A stretch of DNA of 64,000 nt, from NCBI RefSeq assembly GCF_019448255.1, contig NZ_CP080410.1:2604001-2668000 (forward strand), in the 5' to 3' direction. Each line of letters opens with the position of its first letter. Positions within the stretch are counted from its first letter, which is position 1. The stretch is from Qipengyuania flava (GTDB lineage Bacteria; Pseudomonadota; Alphaproteobacteria; Sphingomonadales; Sphingomonadaceae). Shown here piece by piece: positions 18,027 through 26,485 of this stretch. The notes below the pieces were generated by a model that was not told the DNA's origin, did not search any database, and saw only the letters and a list, made by a program, of their open reading frames with translations. Made by a program: the position numbers and the translations under genes.

Positions 18027-19258
18027 GTCTTCGTCCAGCGTGCGACGAAGAAGCCGTCGAGGCGGCCCTCGTCCGAAATCATGCCGGGATCGGTTCGCAG
18101 CCAGCCCTCCGCCGTCGGCGCGATGCCCGCTGGCAGAGAGCCTGCATCAATCGGGCTAGGCGCCAGCGCCACGCGTGCCGCCTGCTCTTCGCCCTCCTCC
18201 CGCTCAAGCGAGCAGGTGGCGTAGACCAGTGTCCCGCCGGGTTTGAGCCAGCCAACCGCCCGTTCGAGCAGGGCCGCCTGAAGCTCCGCCATCTCCTCAA
18301 TCTGGCGCGCGCCGATGCGGTGCAGGACATCCGGGTGGCGGCGCGCGGTGCCGGTCGCGGTACAGGGCGCATCAAGCAGGATCGCGTCGAACTGGTGCTT
18401 GGGCTCCCAGGCAAGGGCATCGGCGCGCACCGCGCCCGCCTTCAGCCCGGTCCGCTTGAGATTGGCCTTCAGCACATCGAGGCGGCGTTTCGAGATATCG
18501 AGCGCGGTCACCTGCCAGCCTTGCGCCGCCAGTTGCAGCGTCTTGCCGCCCGGCGCGGCGCACAGGTCGAGCGCATGGCGTCCTTCGCCCGCACCGAGGA
18601 CTCGTGCCGGGAGCGAGGCGGCGAGGTCCTGCACCCACCATGCGCCCTCCGCATAGCCTGCGAGCTTCTCGACACTCTCGCCGCGGGGGAGGCGCAAATG
18701 GCTGGGCATCAGGCTGTCAGCGGAAAGCTGGACCTTCCAGCGTTCGGTCTCTTCCGGGTCGCGCAGCGTCAGGTCGAGCGGGGGTGGTTCGGCGAGGCCT
18801 GCGGCGATGGCCGGAGCCCGTTCGCCCCAGCGTTCCGCCACATCGACAGGGAGCGTCGGTACCTCGGGAAGGCTCGCCTCGCGCTTGGTCAGCGTCGAGA
18901 ATACGCCATGCGCGAGCCTGCGCGGGCCGCCGGCGAGCAGGTCCAGCCCGGTTGCCACCACCGCGTGCGGCGGCGTGCCGAGCCGCAGCCACTGGGCAAG
19001 CATCATGCGCAGCACGGTGCGCGCCTTGGCATCATCGGGTAGCGGCTTCTTCGTGGCGCTATCGATTAGGGCGTCAAGGTCGACCATCCAGCGCAGCACT
19101 TCGCTGGCGATGGCGCGGGCGAGCGCCTTGTCCTCGAACTTGCGCACGTCTTTCGTCGCGCCATTGAAGGCGACATCGAGCGTCTCGCCGCGGCGCAGGA
19201 CCGCATCGAGCAGGCGCAGCGCGGCGCGGCGCGCGTGGATACCTTGGGGTTGTGCCAT
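18023..19258 (-). CDS. rsmB: 16S rRNA (cytosine-5)-methyltransferase RsmB
   Basis: The 411-residue enzyme has an N-terminal NusB-like RNA-binding domain (residues about 8-130, with ARRAALRLLDAVLRRGE) followed by a SAM methyltransferase domain. The latter shows ALDLCAAPGGKTLQLA (SAM loop), DAPCTATGTARRHPD (release Cys) and YATCSLEREEGE (nucleophile Cys). The family makes m5C967 of 16S rRNA in Escherichia coli. The DUF1674 gene is divergently transcribed 57 bases away. Confidence 0.93.
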   Translation of the reverse strand: MAQPQGIHARRAALRLLDAVLRRGETLDVAFNGATKDVRKFEDKALARAIASEVLRWMVDLDALIDSATKKPLPDDAKARTVLRMMLAQWLRLGTPPHAVVATGLDLLAGGPRRLAHGVFSTLTKREASLPEVPTLPVDVAERWGERAPAIAAGLAEPPPLDLTLRDPEETERWKVQLSADSLMPSHLRLPRGESVEKLAGYAEGAWWVQDLAASLPARVLGAGEGRHALDLCAAPGGKTLQLAAQGWQVTALDISKRRLDVLKANLKRTGLKAGAVRADALAWEPKHQFDAILLDAPCTATGTARRHPDVLHRIGARQIEEMAELQAALLERAVGWLKPGGTLVYATCSLEREEGEEQAARVALAPSPIDAGSLPAGIAPTAEGWLRTDPGMISDEGRLDGFFVARWTKT

Positions 19259-19315
19259 TGGCCGCGCCCTCTACGCGCACTTGAAACCGCGCGCCAGCCT
19301 GCGCATTTGAACAGT

Positions 19316-19474
19316 ATGACCGAGCGCGCAACAAAACGGCCCGATAGCTTCAAGAAGCCGGCCCACTGGACCAACGATCCTCCGCCAGAGCCCAAGAAGA
19401 GCACGAACGAAGAAGAGCTCAGCCCGACGCGCTATGGCGACTGGGTCAAGGACGGGATTGCCATCGACTTTTGA
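19316..19474 (+). CDS. DUF1674 protein (SdhAF4-like assembly factor)
   Basis: This is a 52-residue protein whose C terminus LSPTRYGDWVKDGIAIDF matches the PTRYGDWE-x-G-x-x-x-DF signature of DUF1674. Mitochondrial members (SDHAF4) bind flavinylated SdhA and help assemble succinate dehydrogenase, so this bacterial protein may do the same. The N-terminal half is charged and probably disordered. The start at 19316 is the only Met that precedes the conserved part closely. No sdh genes are nearby. Confidence 0.82.
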   Translation: MTERATKRPDSFKKPAHWTNDPPPEPKKSTNEEELSPTRYGDWVKDGIAIDF

Positions 19475-19479
19475 TGCTC

Positions 19480-19558
19480 AGTCACTGCGAGCGCAGCGAT
19501 GCAATCCAGTTCCAATACGCCTGGGTTGCCGCGTCGCCTGCGGCTCCTCGCAATGACT
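19480..19558. repeat. REP-like palindromic repeat
   Basis: The left arm AGTCACTGCGAG...GCAATCCAG is an imperfect inverted copy of the right arm CTGGGTTGCCGCG...CTCGCAATGACT, with about ten bases between them. The CATTGCGAGGAGC core is the type of dispersed extragenic palindrome seen in many alphaproteobacteria. It fills the gap between the DUF1674 gene and the convergent P450 gene, overlapping the P450 stop codon by two bases. It may also work as a bidirectional terminator or mRNA stabiliser. No second copy was noticed in this window. Confidence 0.7.
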
Positions 19559-20960
19559 AGGTGATGGATTTGAGAGTGAGCTTCAGCCCGTCCCTGGGCT
19601 TGGGGATCGGCCAGGCCTGCCACTCCGGATCGCCATCGGTCAGCTCCACGCGGTAGCGCGGCAGCATCTGCGCCATCAGGACCTTCACCTGCATGTAGGC
19701 GAAGTGGAGGCCGAGGCACATGTGCGCGCCGCCGCCAAACGGCACCCAGGCGTATTTGTGGCGCGCCTTCACCTTGTCCGGGGTGAAGCGCATCGGGTCG
19801 AACTTTTCGGGCTCGTCCCAATATTCCTCGCTGTGGTGCGTCCAGTGGATGTTGATGCCCACCGGCGTACCGGCGGGGATCCGGTAGCCGCCCAATTCGA
19901 ATTCGCGCAGCGCACGGCGCGGCATTGAGGGGACCGGCGGGATGAAGCGCAGCGCTTCCTTGAAGGCCATCTCGGTCAGTTCGAGCTTGCCGAGATCATC
20001 ATAGGCCAGGTCGCGCACGCGGCCATCGGCATCGACACCGCCGGTGACGCTCTCGATCTCGTCGCGCAGCTTGTCCTGCCACTCGGGGTTCTTGGCGAGC
20101 AGCCACAACAGCGAGGTCGCCGAAGAGGTGATCGTGTCGTGCGCGGCCATCATCAGGAAGTTCATGTGGTCGACCACCTCGTCGACCGGCATCAGGCTGC
20201 CGTCCTCGTATTCGGCGGTGGCAAACTGGCTGAACATGTCCTGCCCGCCACCTTCCGCGCGGCGGCGGTGCGTTTCCTTGGTGAAATAGTCGACGAGATA
20301 GGCGCGCCCATCGACGCCCTTCTTCATCTGCGTGAAGGGCAGCGGCTTGCGCACCGGTGCAACGCTGGCCTGGACCATGTCGACAAACGCGCGGTTGATC
20401 GTGTCCGCTTCCGGCCCCCAGGGGATGCCGATGAAGCTGTCTGCCGCGAGGTCGAGCGTCAGCTCCTTGATCGCGGGGTAGAAGCGCATCTCGCCTGCGC
20501 CCCATTCATCCATCCGCTTGGCGATGCCGCGATTGAGCGCGCCGGCATAATGGCGCATCGGGCCGGGCTTGAACGCAATCGACAGCGCACGGCGGTCCAT
20601 GCGGTGATGGTCGAAATCCATTAGCATCAGCCCGCGCGGGAACAGCTGGTCGAGGATAGGGCCCCAGCCCTGCTCGCTGGAGAACAGCTTTTGCCGGTCG
20701 AACAGCACCAGCTCGTTCGCATCGGCGCCAATCAGCGCGACGTTCCAGCCACCGAAGGCCTTGTTCTTGTAAACCTTGCCGTATTTGGCGACCATCTTCT
20801 TGGCCATGCCATGCGGGTCGGCGAGCATCCTGAAGGTGTTGCCGACGATCGGCCAGCCAGCTTCGCCCGGGATATGGGAAAGCTCGTCCGGGTCCGGGTT
20901 ACCCTCGGTCCAGTGGGAGGGTACGGCTTCGGTGGGTTGGTGCGGCGCTAGGGTGGCCAT
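19557..20960 (-). CDS. Cytochrome P450
   Basis: The 467-residue haem-thiolate monooxygenase has an I-helix AAHDT motif, the K-helix EALR, and the haem loop FGGGAHMCLGLHFA (ligand Cys about 413). The N terminus has no membrane anchor, so it is probably soluble and needs separate redox partners; no ferredoxin or ferredoxin reductase gene lies in the window. The sequence style (HIPGEAGWPIVGNTF start) resembles the CYP120/CYP26-like lineage more than CYP101 types, but the subfamily and substrate are uncertain. It lies 38 bases downstream of hemH on the same strand. Confidence 0.95.
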   Translation of the reverse strand: MATLAPHQPTEAVPSHWTEGNPDPDELSHIPGEAGWPIVGNTFRMLADPHGMAKKMVAKYGKVYKNKAFGGWNVALIGADANELVLFDRQKLFSSEQGWGPILDQLFPRGLMLMDFDHHRMDRRALSIAFKPGPMRHYAGALNRGIAKRMDEWGAGEMRFYPAIKELTLDLAADSFIGIPWGPEADTINRAFVDMVQASVAPVRKPLPFTQMKKGVDGRAYLVDYFTKETHRRRAEGGGQDMFSQFATAEYEDGSLMPVDEVVDHMNFLMMAAHDTITSSATSLLWLLAKNPEWQDKLRDEIESVTGGVDADGRVRDLAYDDLGKLELTEMAFKEALRFIPPVPSMPRRALREFELGGYRIPAGTPVGINIHWTHHSEEYWDEPEKFDPMRFTPDKVKARHKYAWVPFGGGAHMCLGLHFAYMQVKVLMAQMLPRYRVELTDGDPEWQAWPIPKPRDGLKLTLKSIT

Positions 20961-20975
20961 AGGTAGCTCCTGACA

Positions 20976-20993
20976 ACTTACCGCAGTGTAAGT
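20976..20993. promoter_or_regulatory. Candidate TetR-type operator upstream of the P450 gene
   Basis: The inverted repeat ACTTAC-6 bases-GTAAGT sits in the 38-base gap between hemH and the P450 start codon. The TTACNNNNNNGTAA form resembles operators of TetR-family repressors. No TetR gene is seen nearby, so the assignment rests on symmetry and position only. Confidence 0.4.
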
Positions 20994-20998
20994 AAATT

Positions 20999-22027
20999 CT
21001 AATCGTTAATCCACCCTGACAGTTCGCGCCGAAGCAGAATTTCCAGCATTGCGAGCCCCGCATCCGACGTGTTGAGGCAGGACAGCGCCGCAAATTGCTC
21101 GCCGCCGGCTTCGGTAAACTGCTCCTTGCCCTGGATGGCCAGCTCTTCCAGCGTCTCGAGGCAGTCGGCCGAGAAACCGGGCGCAGCGATGGCAAGCCGC
21201 TTGGTCCCTGCTGCGCCTTCTTCCTCAAGGACAGTGTCGGTCGCCGGTTCCAGCCATTTCGCAGGGCCAAAGCGCGACTGGAAGGTCGTGCGGAACCGCA
21301 GCCCTGGACGCGCCAGCTTTTCCTGCAAGAGGCGCGAAGTCTTTTGGCAGTGGCAGTGATAGGGATCGCCGAGGTCGAAGGTACGCTGCGGCATGCCGTG
21401 GAAGCTCAGCAGAAGAACTTCGGGTTCGAAATCGAGCGCGGCCAGCTGCCGGTCGATATCGCTCGCCAGCGCATCGATATAGGCGGGATCGTCGTGATAG
21501 GGCGGCAGGGTCCGCAAGGATGCTTGCCAGCGCATCTCCTTCAGCTTGTCCGCCGCCTTGTCGACTACCGTTGCAGTCGTCGCGCCGCTGTATTGTGGGT
21601 AGAGCGGCGCAAGCAAAATGCGCTCGCAGCCCGCGTCCATCAGCGCCTGGATCCTCTCGGGGATAGAGGGCGTGCCGTAACGCATCGCCCAGTCGACCAT
21701 CACGCCCTCGCCAAGCCGCGCCTGCATGGCCTCGGCCTGCTTGCGCGTGATGACTGCAAGCGGCGAGCCTTCTTCGGTCCAGACCTGGCTATAGGCGTGC
21801 GCGCTCTTCTTGGGGCGGGTGTTGAGGATGATCCCGCGCAGGATCGGCTGCCAGGCGATGGGCGGGATCTCGACCACCCGGCGATCGGACAGGAATTCCG
21901 CCAGATAGCGTTTCACCGGGCCCTTTTCGGGCGCATCGGGCGTGCCAAGATTGACGACGAGCACGCCGACGCCGCCCGATTTGACCGGGGGGTGACCGGC
22001 GGGAAGGGATTGCGGTTGCCAGGTCAT
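20999..22027 (-). CDS. hemH: Ferrochelatase
   Basis: The 342-residue enzyme inserts ferrous iron into protoporphyrin IX, the last step of protohaem synthesis. Family motifs are GVLVNLGTPDAP near the N terminus, the metal-site His in LLSFHGMPQRTFDLGDPYHCHCQKT, and the C-terminal segment APGFSADCLETLEELAIQGK containing the conserved Glu. Its ATG overlaps the stop codon of the molybdenum hydroxylase gene (ATGA). Placing haem synthesis just upstream of a P450 gene is suggestive but may be coincidence. Confidence 0.95.
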   Translation of the reverse strand: MTWQPQSLPAGHPPVKSGGVGVLVVNLGTPDAPEKGPVKRYLAEFLSDRRVVEIPPIAWQPILRGIILNTRPKKSAHAYSQVWTEEGSPLAVITRKQAEAMQARLGEGVMVDWAMRYGTPSIPERIQALMDAGCERILLAPLYPQYSGATTATVVDKAADKLKEMRWQASLRTLPPYHDDPAYIDALASDIDRQLAALDFEPEVLLLSFHGMPQRTFDLGDPYHCHCQKTSRLLQEKLARPGLRFRTTFQSRFGPAKWLEPATDTVLEEEGAAGTKRLAIAAPGFSADCLETLEELAIQGKEQFTEAGGEQFAALSCLNTSDAGLAMLEILLRRELSGWIND

Positions 22028-24321
22028 AGACCCTCCGAAAGCAGGGGCAGGCGGCGGAAACGCACGCCGGTTGCAGAGTAAAGCGCGTTGGCGATGGCGG
22101 GCGGTGCGACGGCCACGCCCAGCTCGCCCGGATCGAAGGCCGGGGCATCGCTCGAAAGGAACTCGACGACGATTTCGGGGCTGTCCGCAAGCGTCGGGAG
22201 GCCGAGAGCGGCGAGGCGACTGGGAACCGGCTTGCCGTCTTCATAGACGATGCTGGACCCGGTCGCGAGCGAGAGGCCGAACAGCAGCCCGCCCTCGATC
22301 TGCTGGCGGGCAATATCGTGGTTGACCACTCGCCCGATATCGACGGCGGCGTGGAGCCGGGTCACGCGAACCCCTCCATCGCCGAGGCTGGCCTGGGCGA
22401 CGCAGGCGATATGGCCGCCCGCTTCGCCCGACCCCATCCGCAGCATGGCAAGGCCCTGCCCGGTCCCGCGGCGTCCGCCGTCCCAGTTCGCGAGCCGGGT
22501 CGCGCGCCGCAGCACATCGGCCATGCGCGCCGACTGGCCCAGCATTTCCATGCGGTAGAGGAAGGGATCACGTCCGGCACGTTCCGCCAATTCGTCAACG
22601 AAGCTCTCGGTAAAGAAGGCGGTGTAGGCGTTTGCGTTCCCGCGCATCCGCCCGGTCGGAAACGGAAGCGGGGTGGACAGGTGATCGATGGCGACATTTT
22701 CGATGCCGTAAGCCGGCACTGCCCCCGCGCAGGCCAGGACATCGGTCTCGCCCCGCGCGTTTTCCATGGCCGCATCGGGCGTCTTGTTATCGAAGAACCG
22801 CTCGCCGAATTCGTGCGCGGTGGCCGGCATGGCAAGGCGCGCGCGCCAGGCCGCGATGCGTCCGCCACTCGCCGGGACGAACGCCGCTTCCATCCGTGCG
22901 CTGACCGGCGTGCGGACGGGGACCGATTGCAGTTCCTGAACGCGCGGCCAGGTCAGGTTGACCGGCCGGCCGATGGCCTTGGCAATCTGCGCCACCTCGA
23001 TCGCGTGCCGCCGCTCCAACCGCGAGTCGAAGCTGCCGCCCGCCGCCGTGGGATAGATCACCACTTTCTCCGGGGCGAGCCCGATGGCCTTGCCCGCGGC
23101 CTTGCGGGTCTGCTCGGGCGCCTGTGCTGCTATCCATAATTCCAGCGTGTCGCCATCGAAACGCGCCGTGGCGCTGGCAGTCTCGATGCTCGCATGGACA
23201 GCAGGGCCAACCGAATAGCTTTGGGCATAGTCGGCGCGCGCCAGCAAGGCATCGGCATCGCCCACTTCCAGCGCGCGGGACGGCTCACCCTCGTCATGCG
23301 CTGCGTCGAGCGCTTCGAGCGCGGCGGCGCTTTCCACTGCCGGCGGGCCTGCGAAGGCCGGGCGCATGCGCTTGAGCGCCTGCTCCGCGACCCACCAGCT
23401 TTCGCCCACGGCCGCGAGGTAGCGCTTGGAGCGCACCACGCCCACGAGCCCCTGCATTCCTTCAACCGCTGCCGCTTCGAAAGCGGACAGGTCCGGCTTC
23501 CCAAGAGGGCCATGACGGATGGAGGCGTAGACAAGCCCCGGCAGGCGAACATCGCCGGCAAACAGGAAACTCCCGTCGACCTTGGCGGGCAGGTCGAGGC
23601 GGGGATATTGGGGCGCGAGTTCCGCTTCGGCGGGCGAGATATCCTCGCTCGCCGGTTCGACCCGCAAGGGCGGCGGGTCCGGCGGCGCATAGCCGGCCGC
23701 CTCCTCCACCAGCGCGCCGAAGCCCAGCTGGTTCTCGCCAAAACGCACCAGGCCTCCGGTTACCTCGCATTGCTCCCAATCGGCATCCCAGCGGTCGGCG
23801 GCGGCCATGGCCAGCATGGCGCGCGCGGCGGCGGCCGCCTCGCGCAGGGGTTGCTCGTAGGCAGTGAGCGAGGAGCCATCCGCCGTCACGGCAAACCCGT
23901 TGTCCCGTGCAAAATTCTCGGCCAGCCGGCTATCGGGATCGCTCGCAAAGCTCGGCAGGTTCGACCACAGGGGCGCCCATTTCGCCGCCAGCGGCACGTT
24001 TGCGTAAAGGCCCGAAGGCGGGACAGGCTCGATGGCGATCTGGCGCCAATCCGCCCCAAGCTCGACTGCAACGACCTGAGCCAGCACGGTGGTCACGCCC
24101 TGCCCCATTTCGAGCTGCGGTACCGCGACGGTAACGACGCCATCGGTCCCGATGGTGATCCAGCCGCCGAAATCGCGCTCGTTGGGGCCCGGCGACAGCG
24201 GACTGTCGTAGTGTTTCGGCCAAAGCCACCAGGCGACCGCAAGGCCGCCGCCTACTGCCGCGCCGGCCAGCAACTGGCGGCGGCTGACCGGGAGGTCGTC
24301 TAGCTTTGCGCGCCAATCCAT
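22024..24321 (-). CDS. Molybdenum hydroxylase large subunit (isoquinoline 1-oxidoreductase beta / xanthine dehydrogenase family)
   Basis: This 765-residue molybdopterin-cytosine-dinucleotide subunit carries a twin-arginine leader (SRRQLLAGAAVGG) for folded export to the periplasm. Cofactor-binding segments are PQLEMGQGVTTVLAQVVAVEL near the N terminus and GRMRGNANAYTAFFTESFVDE later; the catalytic Glu is likely in PGELGVAVAPPAIANAL near the C terminus. IorB-type enzymes oxidise N-heterocycles or aldehydes and normally pair with a small [2Fe-2S] subunit, which is absent from this window. The gene overlaps mrp by 22 bases and hemH by four. Confidence 0.88.
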   Translation of the reverse strand: MDWRAKLDDLPVSRRQLLAGAAVGGGLAVAWWLWPKHYDSPLSPGPNERDFGGWITIGTDGVVTVAVPQLEMGQGVTTVLAQVVAVELGADWRQIAIEPVPPSGLYANVPLAAKWAPLWSNLPSFASDPDSRLAENFARDNGFAVTADGSSLTAYEQPLREAAAAARAMLAMAAADRWDADWEQCEVTGGLVRFGENQLGFGALVEEAAGYAPPDPPPLRVEPASEDISPAEAELAPQYPRLDLPAKVDGSFLFAGDVRLPGLVYASIRHGPLGKPDLSAFEAAAVEGMQGLVGVVRSKRYLAAVGESWWVAEQALKRMRPAFAGPPAVESAAALEALDAAHDEGEPSRALEVGDADALLARADYAQSYSVGPAVHASIETASATARFDGDTLELWIAAQAPEQTRKAAGKAIGLAPEKVVIYPTAAGGSFDSRLERRHAIEVAQIAKAIGRPVNLTWPRVQELQSVPVRTPVSARMEAAFVPASGGRIAAWRARLAMPATAHEFGERFFDNKTPDAAMENARGETDVLACAGAVPAYGIENVAIDHLSTPLPFPTGRMRGNANAYTAFFTESFVDELAERAGRDPFLYRMEMLGQSARMADVLRRATRLANWDGGRRGTGQGLAMLRMGSGEAGGHIACVAQASLGDGGVRVTRLHAAVDIGRVVNHDIARQQIEGGLLFGLSLATGSSIVYEDGKPVPSRLAALGLPTLADSPEIVVEFLSSDAPAFDPGELGVAVAPPAIANALYSATGVRFRRLPLLSEGL

Positions 24322-25262
24322 GCGTCGACCTTGGCGGCGATATCGAGGAAGGGCCGCGCCAGAGCGTCATCGCCGGCAGCAGGCGGCTTGCCCGCATCGC
24401 TCCCCTGGCGGATGGCAAGATCGAGCGGGATACGGCCCAGGAACGGCAGTTCGAGACGGCCCGCTGCGGTCTCGACCCCGCCCTTGCCGAAGGGATCGGA
24501 GACCTCCCCGCAATGCGGGCAGGCGTAGCCGGCCATGTTCTCAACGAGGCCGATAACCGGCACGCCCGCCTGGTCGAACAGCTGACCTGCGCGCGCGGCA
24601 TCGATCAGCGCCAGGTCCTGCGGCGTCGACACAAGGACCGCACCCATCGGCTTGAAGCGCTGGAGCATGGTGAGCTGTACGTCGCCCGTGCCCGGCGGCA
24701 GGTCGACCAGCAGCGTGTCGACATCGTCCCAATGCGCATCGATCAGTTGCGACAGCGCATTGCCGGCCATGGGACCGCGCCAGGCCAGCGCCCGGCCCGG
24801 TTCGACCAGATGGCCCATGGAAAGCACGGGAATGCCGACAGCGCTTTCGACCGGCACCAGCTTTTCATCGCGCGCCACCGGCTTCTGCCCCTGATTGCCC
24901 AGGATTACCGGCTGCGATGGGCCATAGATGTCGGCATCGACCAGCCCGACCTTTCGCCCCGCCTTCTGGAGGGCGATGGCGAGGTTTGCGGTCAGCGTGG
25001 ACTTGCCAACGCCGCCCTTGCCGCTGCCGACAGCGATGATGCGGCGCTGCTTGCGCTCCGCCGTCATGACGACACGGACGTCTGAAATCCCTTCCTTGGC
25101 CGACAGGATTTCGGTGATCGCGCCCTCGATTTCGCCGCGCTCTTTCGTGCCCATCCCCCCAGCGTCCACAACGGCGATCGCGCGCCCCTCTTTCACGGAG
25201 AGCGAGGCAACACGGTCGGCAATCGAGGCGGGAAGGAGCGTTTTGGGGTCGGTCGAACTCAT
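24300..25262 (-). CDS. Mrp/NBP35-type iron-sulfur cluster carrier ATPase (ApbC)
   Basis: The 320-residue protein has an N-terminal MIP18/DUF59 domain (about 10-90) and a deviant Walker A P-loop VGSGKGGVGKSTLTANLA near residue 107. The Mrp signature DADIYGPSQP and a CxxC cluster site in YACPHCGEVSDPFGKGG follow. Mrp proteins deliver Fe-S clusters to target enzymes. ATG 25262 was preferred to upstream alternatives because it opens the DUF59 domain; the longer frame is only a shadow of hflK. It leads a run with a molybdenum hydroxylase and ferrochelatase, and is divergent from hflK. Confidence 0.92.
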   Translation of the reverse strand: MSSTDPKTLLPASIADRVASLSVKEGRAIAVVDAGGMGTKERGEIEGAITEILSAKEGISDVRVVMTAERKQRRIIAVGSGKGGVGKSTLTANLAIALQKAGRKVGLVDADIYGPSQPVILGNQGQKPVARDEKLVPVESAVGIPVLSMGHLVEPGRALAWRGPMAGNALSQLIDAHWDDVDTLLVDLPPGTGDVQLTMLQRFKPMGAVLVSTPQDLALIDAARAGQLFDQAGVPVIGLVENMAGYACPHCGEVSDPFGKGGVETAAGRLELPFLGRIPLDLAIRQGSDAGKPPAAGDDALARPFLDIAAKVDAWIGAQS

Positions 25263-25380
25263 GGCCGCGGCTGCTGTAGCATCGAAAAGCGGACCGCAAC
25301 CCCTGTTTTTCCGGCGCAAGGCACCTATAACAAACTCCATGAGAGTTTTTGACGGGTTAGGACAGAGGATCTCCCTCGCA

Positions 25381-26484
25381 ATGGCAGGCAAGAAAAGCCC
25401 CTGGGGCGGTGGCTCCGGGAATGGCGGTGATAACGACAAGCCGACCGGGTCGAACGGCGGCGACAAGCCCAAGGGTCCGCGCAATCCCTGGCTTCCGCCG
25501 GGCGGCGGCGACGATGGCCGCCGGGCTCCCAATATCGAGGATATCTTCAAGAACCGGGGCCCTGAAGGCCCGCGCCGCGGCGGCGGTGGTGGCGGATCGA
25601 ACTTCCGCTTCCCCCAGCGCCCGGGGGGCAAGAGCTGGTTCCCGGTGGCCGTGGTGGCGATCATCGGCCTCGGCCTTGTGGCGACCAGCTTCCACCTGAT
25701 CGGCCCGCAGCAGGAAGCCGTTGTGAAGACGCTCGGCAATTACACCCGCAAGATGGAGCCGGGCCTCAACTTCTCCGCCCCCTTCCCGATCGAGACCGTC
25801 GATGTCGAAGACGTGGAAGGCGTGCGCACCGTGCGCATTCCGGGCAACAACAGCCAGGCCAAGCTGATCCTGACCGGCGACCAGAACCTGGTCGACCTGT
25901 CCTATATCGTGCGCTGGAACATCAAGGACCTCGAAGGCTTCAAGTTCCGCGTTGTCGACCCTGAAGAAACGGTCAACGAAGCCGCCGAAGCCGCCATGCG
26001 CGCCTCGGTTGCCGAAACCGAGCTCGACGAGACCTTCTCGGGCCAGGGCCGTGCGGCGATCGAACAGGACGTGCGCGAACGCATGCAGGCCACGCTCGAC
26101 AGCTACGGCGCCGGTGTGCGCGTGCTGGGTGTCGAAATCGAGAAGGCCGACCCGCCCGCTCAGGTGGTCGACGCCTTCCGCGACGTGCAGGTCGCAGAAC
26201 AGAACGCCGATGCGGCGCGCAACCAGGCCCGCGGTTACGCCCAGCAGGTGCTGGCGCAGGCCGAAGGTGAGGCCGAGGCCTTCGACAAGGTCTACGAACA
26301 GTACCGCCTTGCTCCGCAGGTCACCCGCCAGCGTCTCTATTACGAGACCATGGAGCGCGTGCTCAGCCAGACCGACAAGACCATCGTCGAGACGAACAAC
26401 GTGACGCCCTACCTCCCGCTGCCGGAAATCCGCCGGCGCGCGCAGGAACCGACGACCACTATCACCGCGCCGGAGGGCCAGTGA
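25381..26484 (+). CDS. hflK: HflK, modulator of FtsH protease
   Basis: The 367-residue SPFH/prohibitin-family membrane protein has a long Gly/Pro/Asn-rich cytoplasmic N terminus (residues 1-80), one transmembrane helix (SWFPVAVVAIIGLGLVATSF) and a periplasmic band-7 domain. The last part is coiled-coil forming (VAEQNADAARNQARGYAQQV). HflK and HflC form a large cage around FtsH and modulate membrane-protein quality control. AGAGGATC precedes ATG 25381; an in-frame ATG at 25339 is an alternative. HflC starts two bases downstream of the stop. Confidence 0.95.
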   Translation: MAGKKSPWGGGSGNGGDNDKPTGSNGGDKPKGPRNPWLPPGGGDDGRRAPNIEDIFKNRGPEGPRRGGGGGGSNFRFPQRPGGKSWFPVAVVAIIGLGLVATSFHLIGPQQEAVVKTLGNYTRKMEPGLNFSAPFPIETVDVEDVEGVRTVRIPGNNSQAKLILTGDQNLVDLSYIVRWNIKDLEGFKFRVVDPEETVNEAAEAAMRASVAETELDETFSGQGRAAIEQDVRERMQATLDSYGAGVRVLGVEIEKADPPAQVVDAFRDVQVAEQNADAARNQARGYAQQVLAQAEGEAEAFDKVYEQYRLAPQVTRQRLYYETMERVLSQTDKTIVETNNVTPYLPLPEIRRRAQEPTTTITAPEGQ

Positions 26485-26485
26485 C

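Noticed and set aside
25263..25739. N-terminal extension of Mrp by about 160 codons
   Set aside because: The extension is Pro/Arg-rich and is a shadow of the Gly/Pro-rich hflK 5' end on the other strand; the DUF59 domain begins at 25262.
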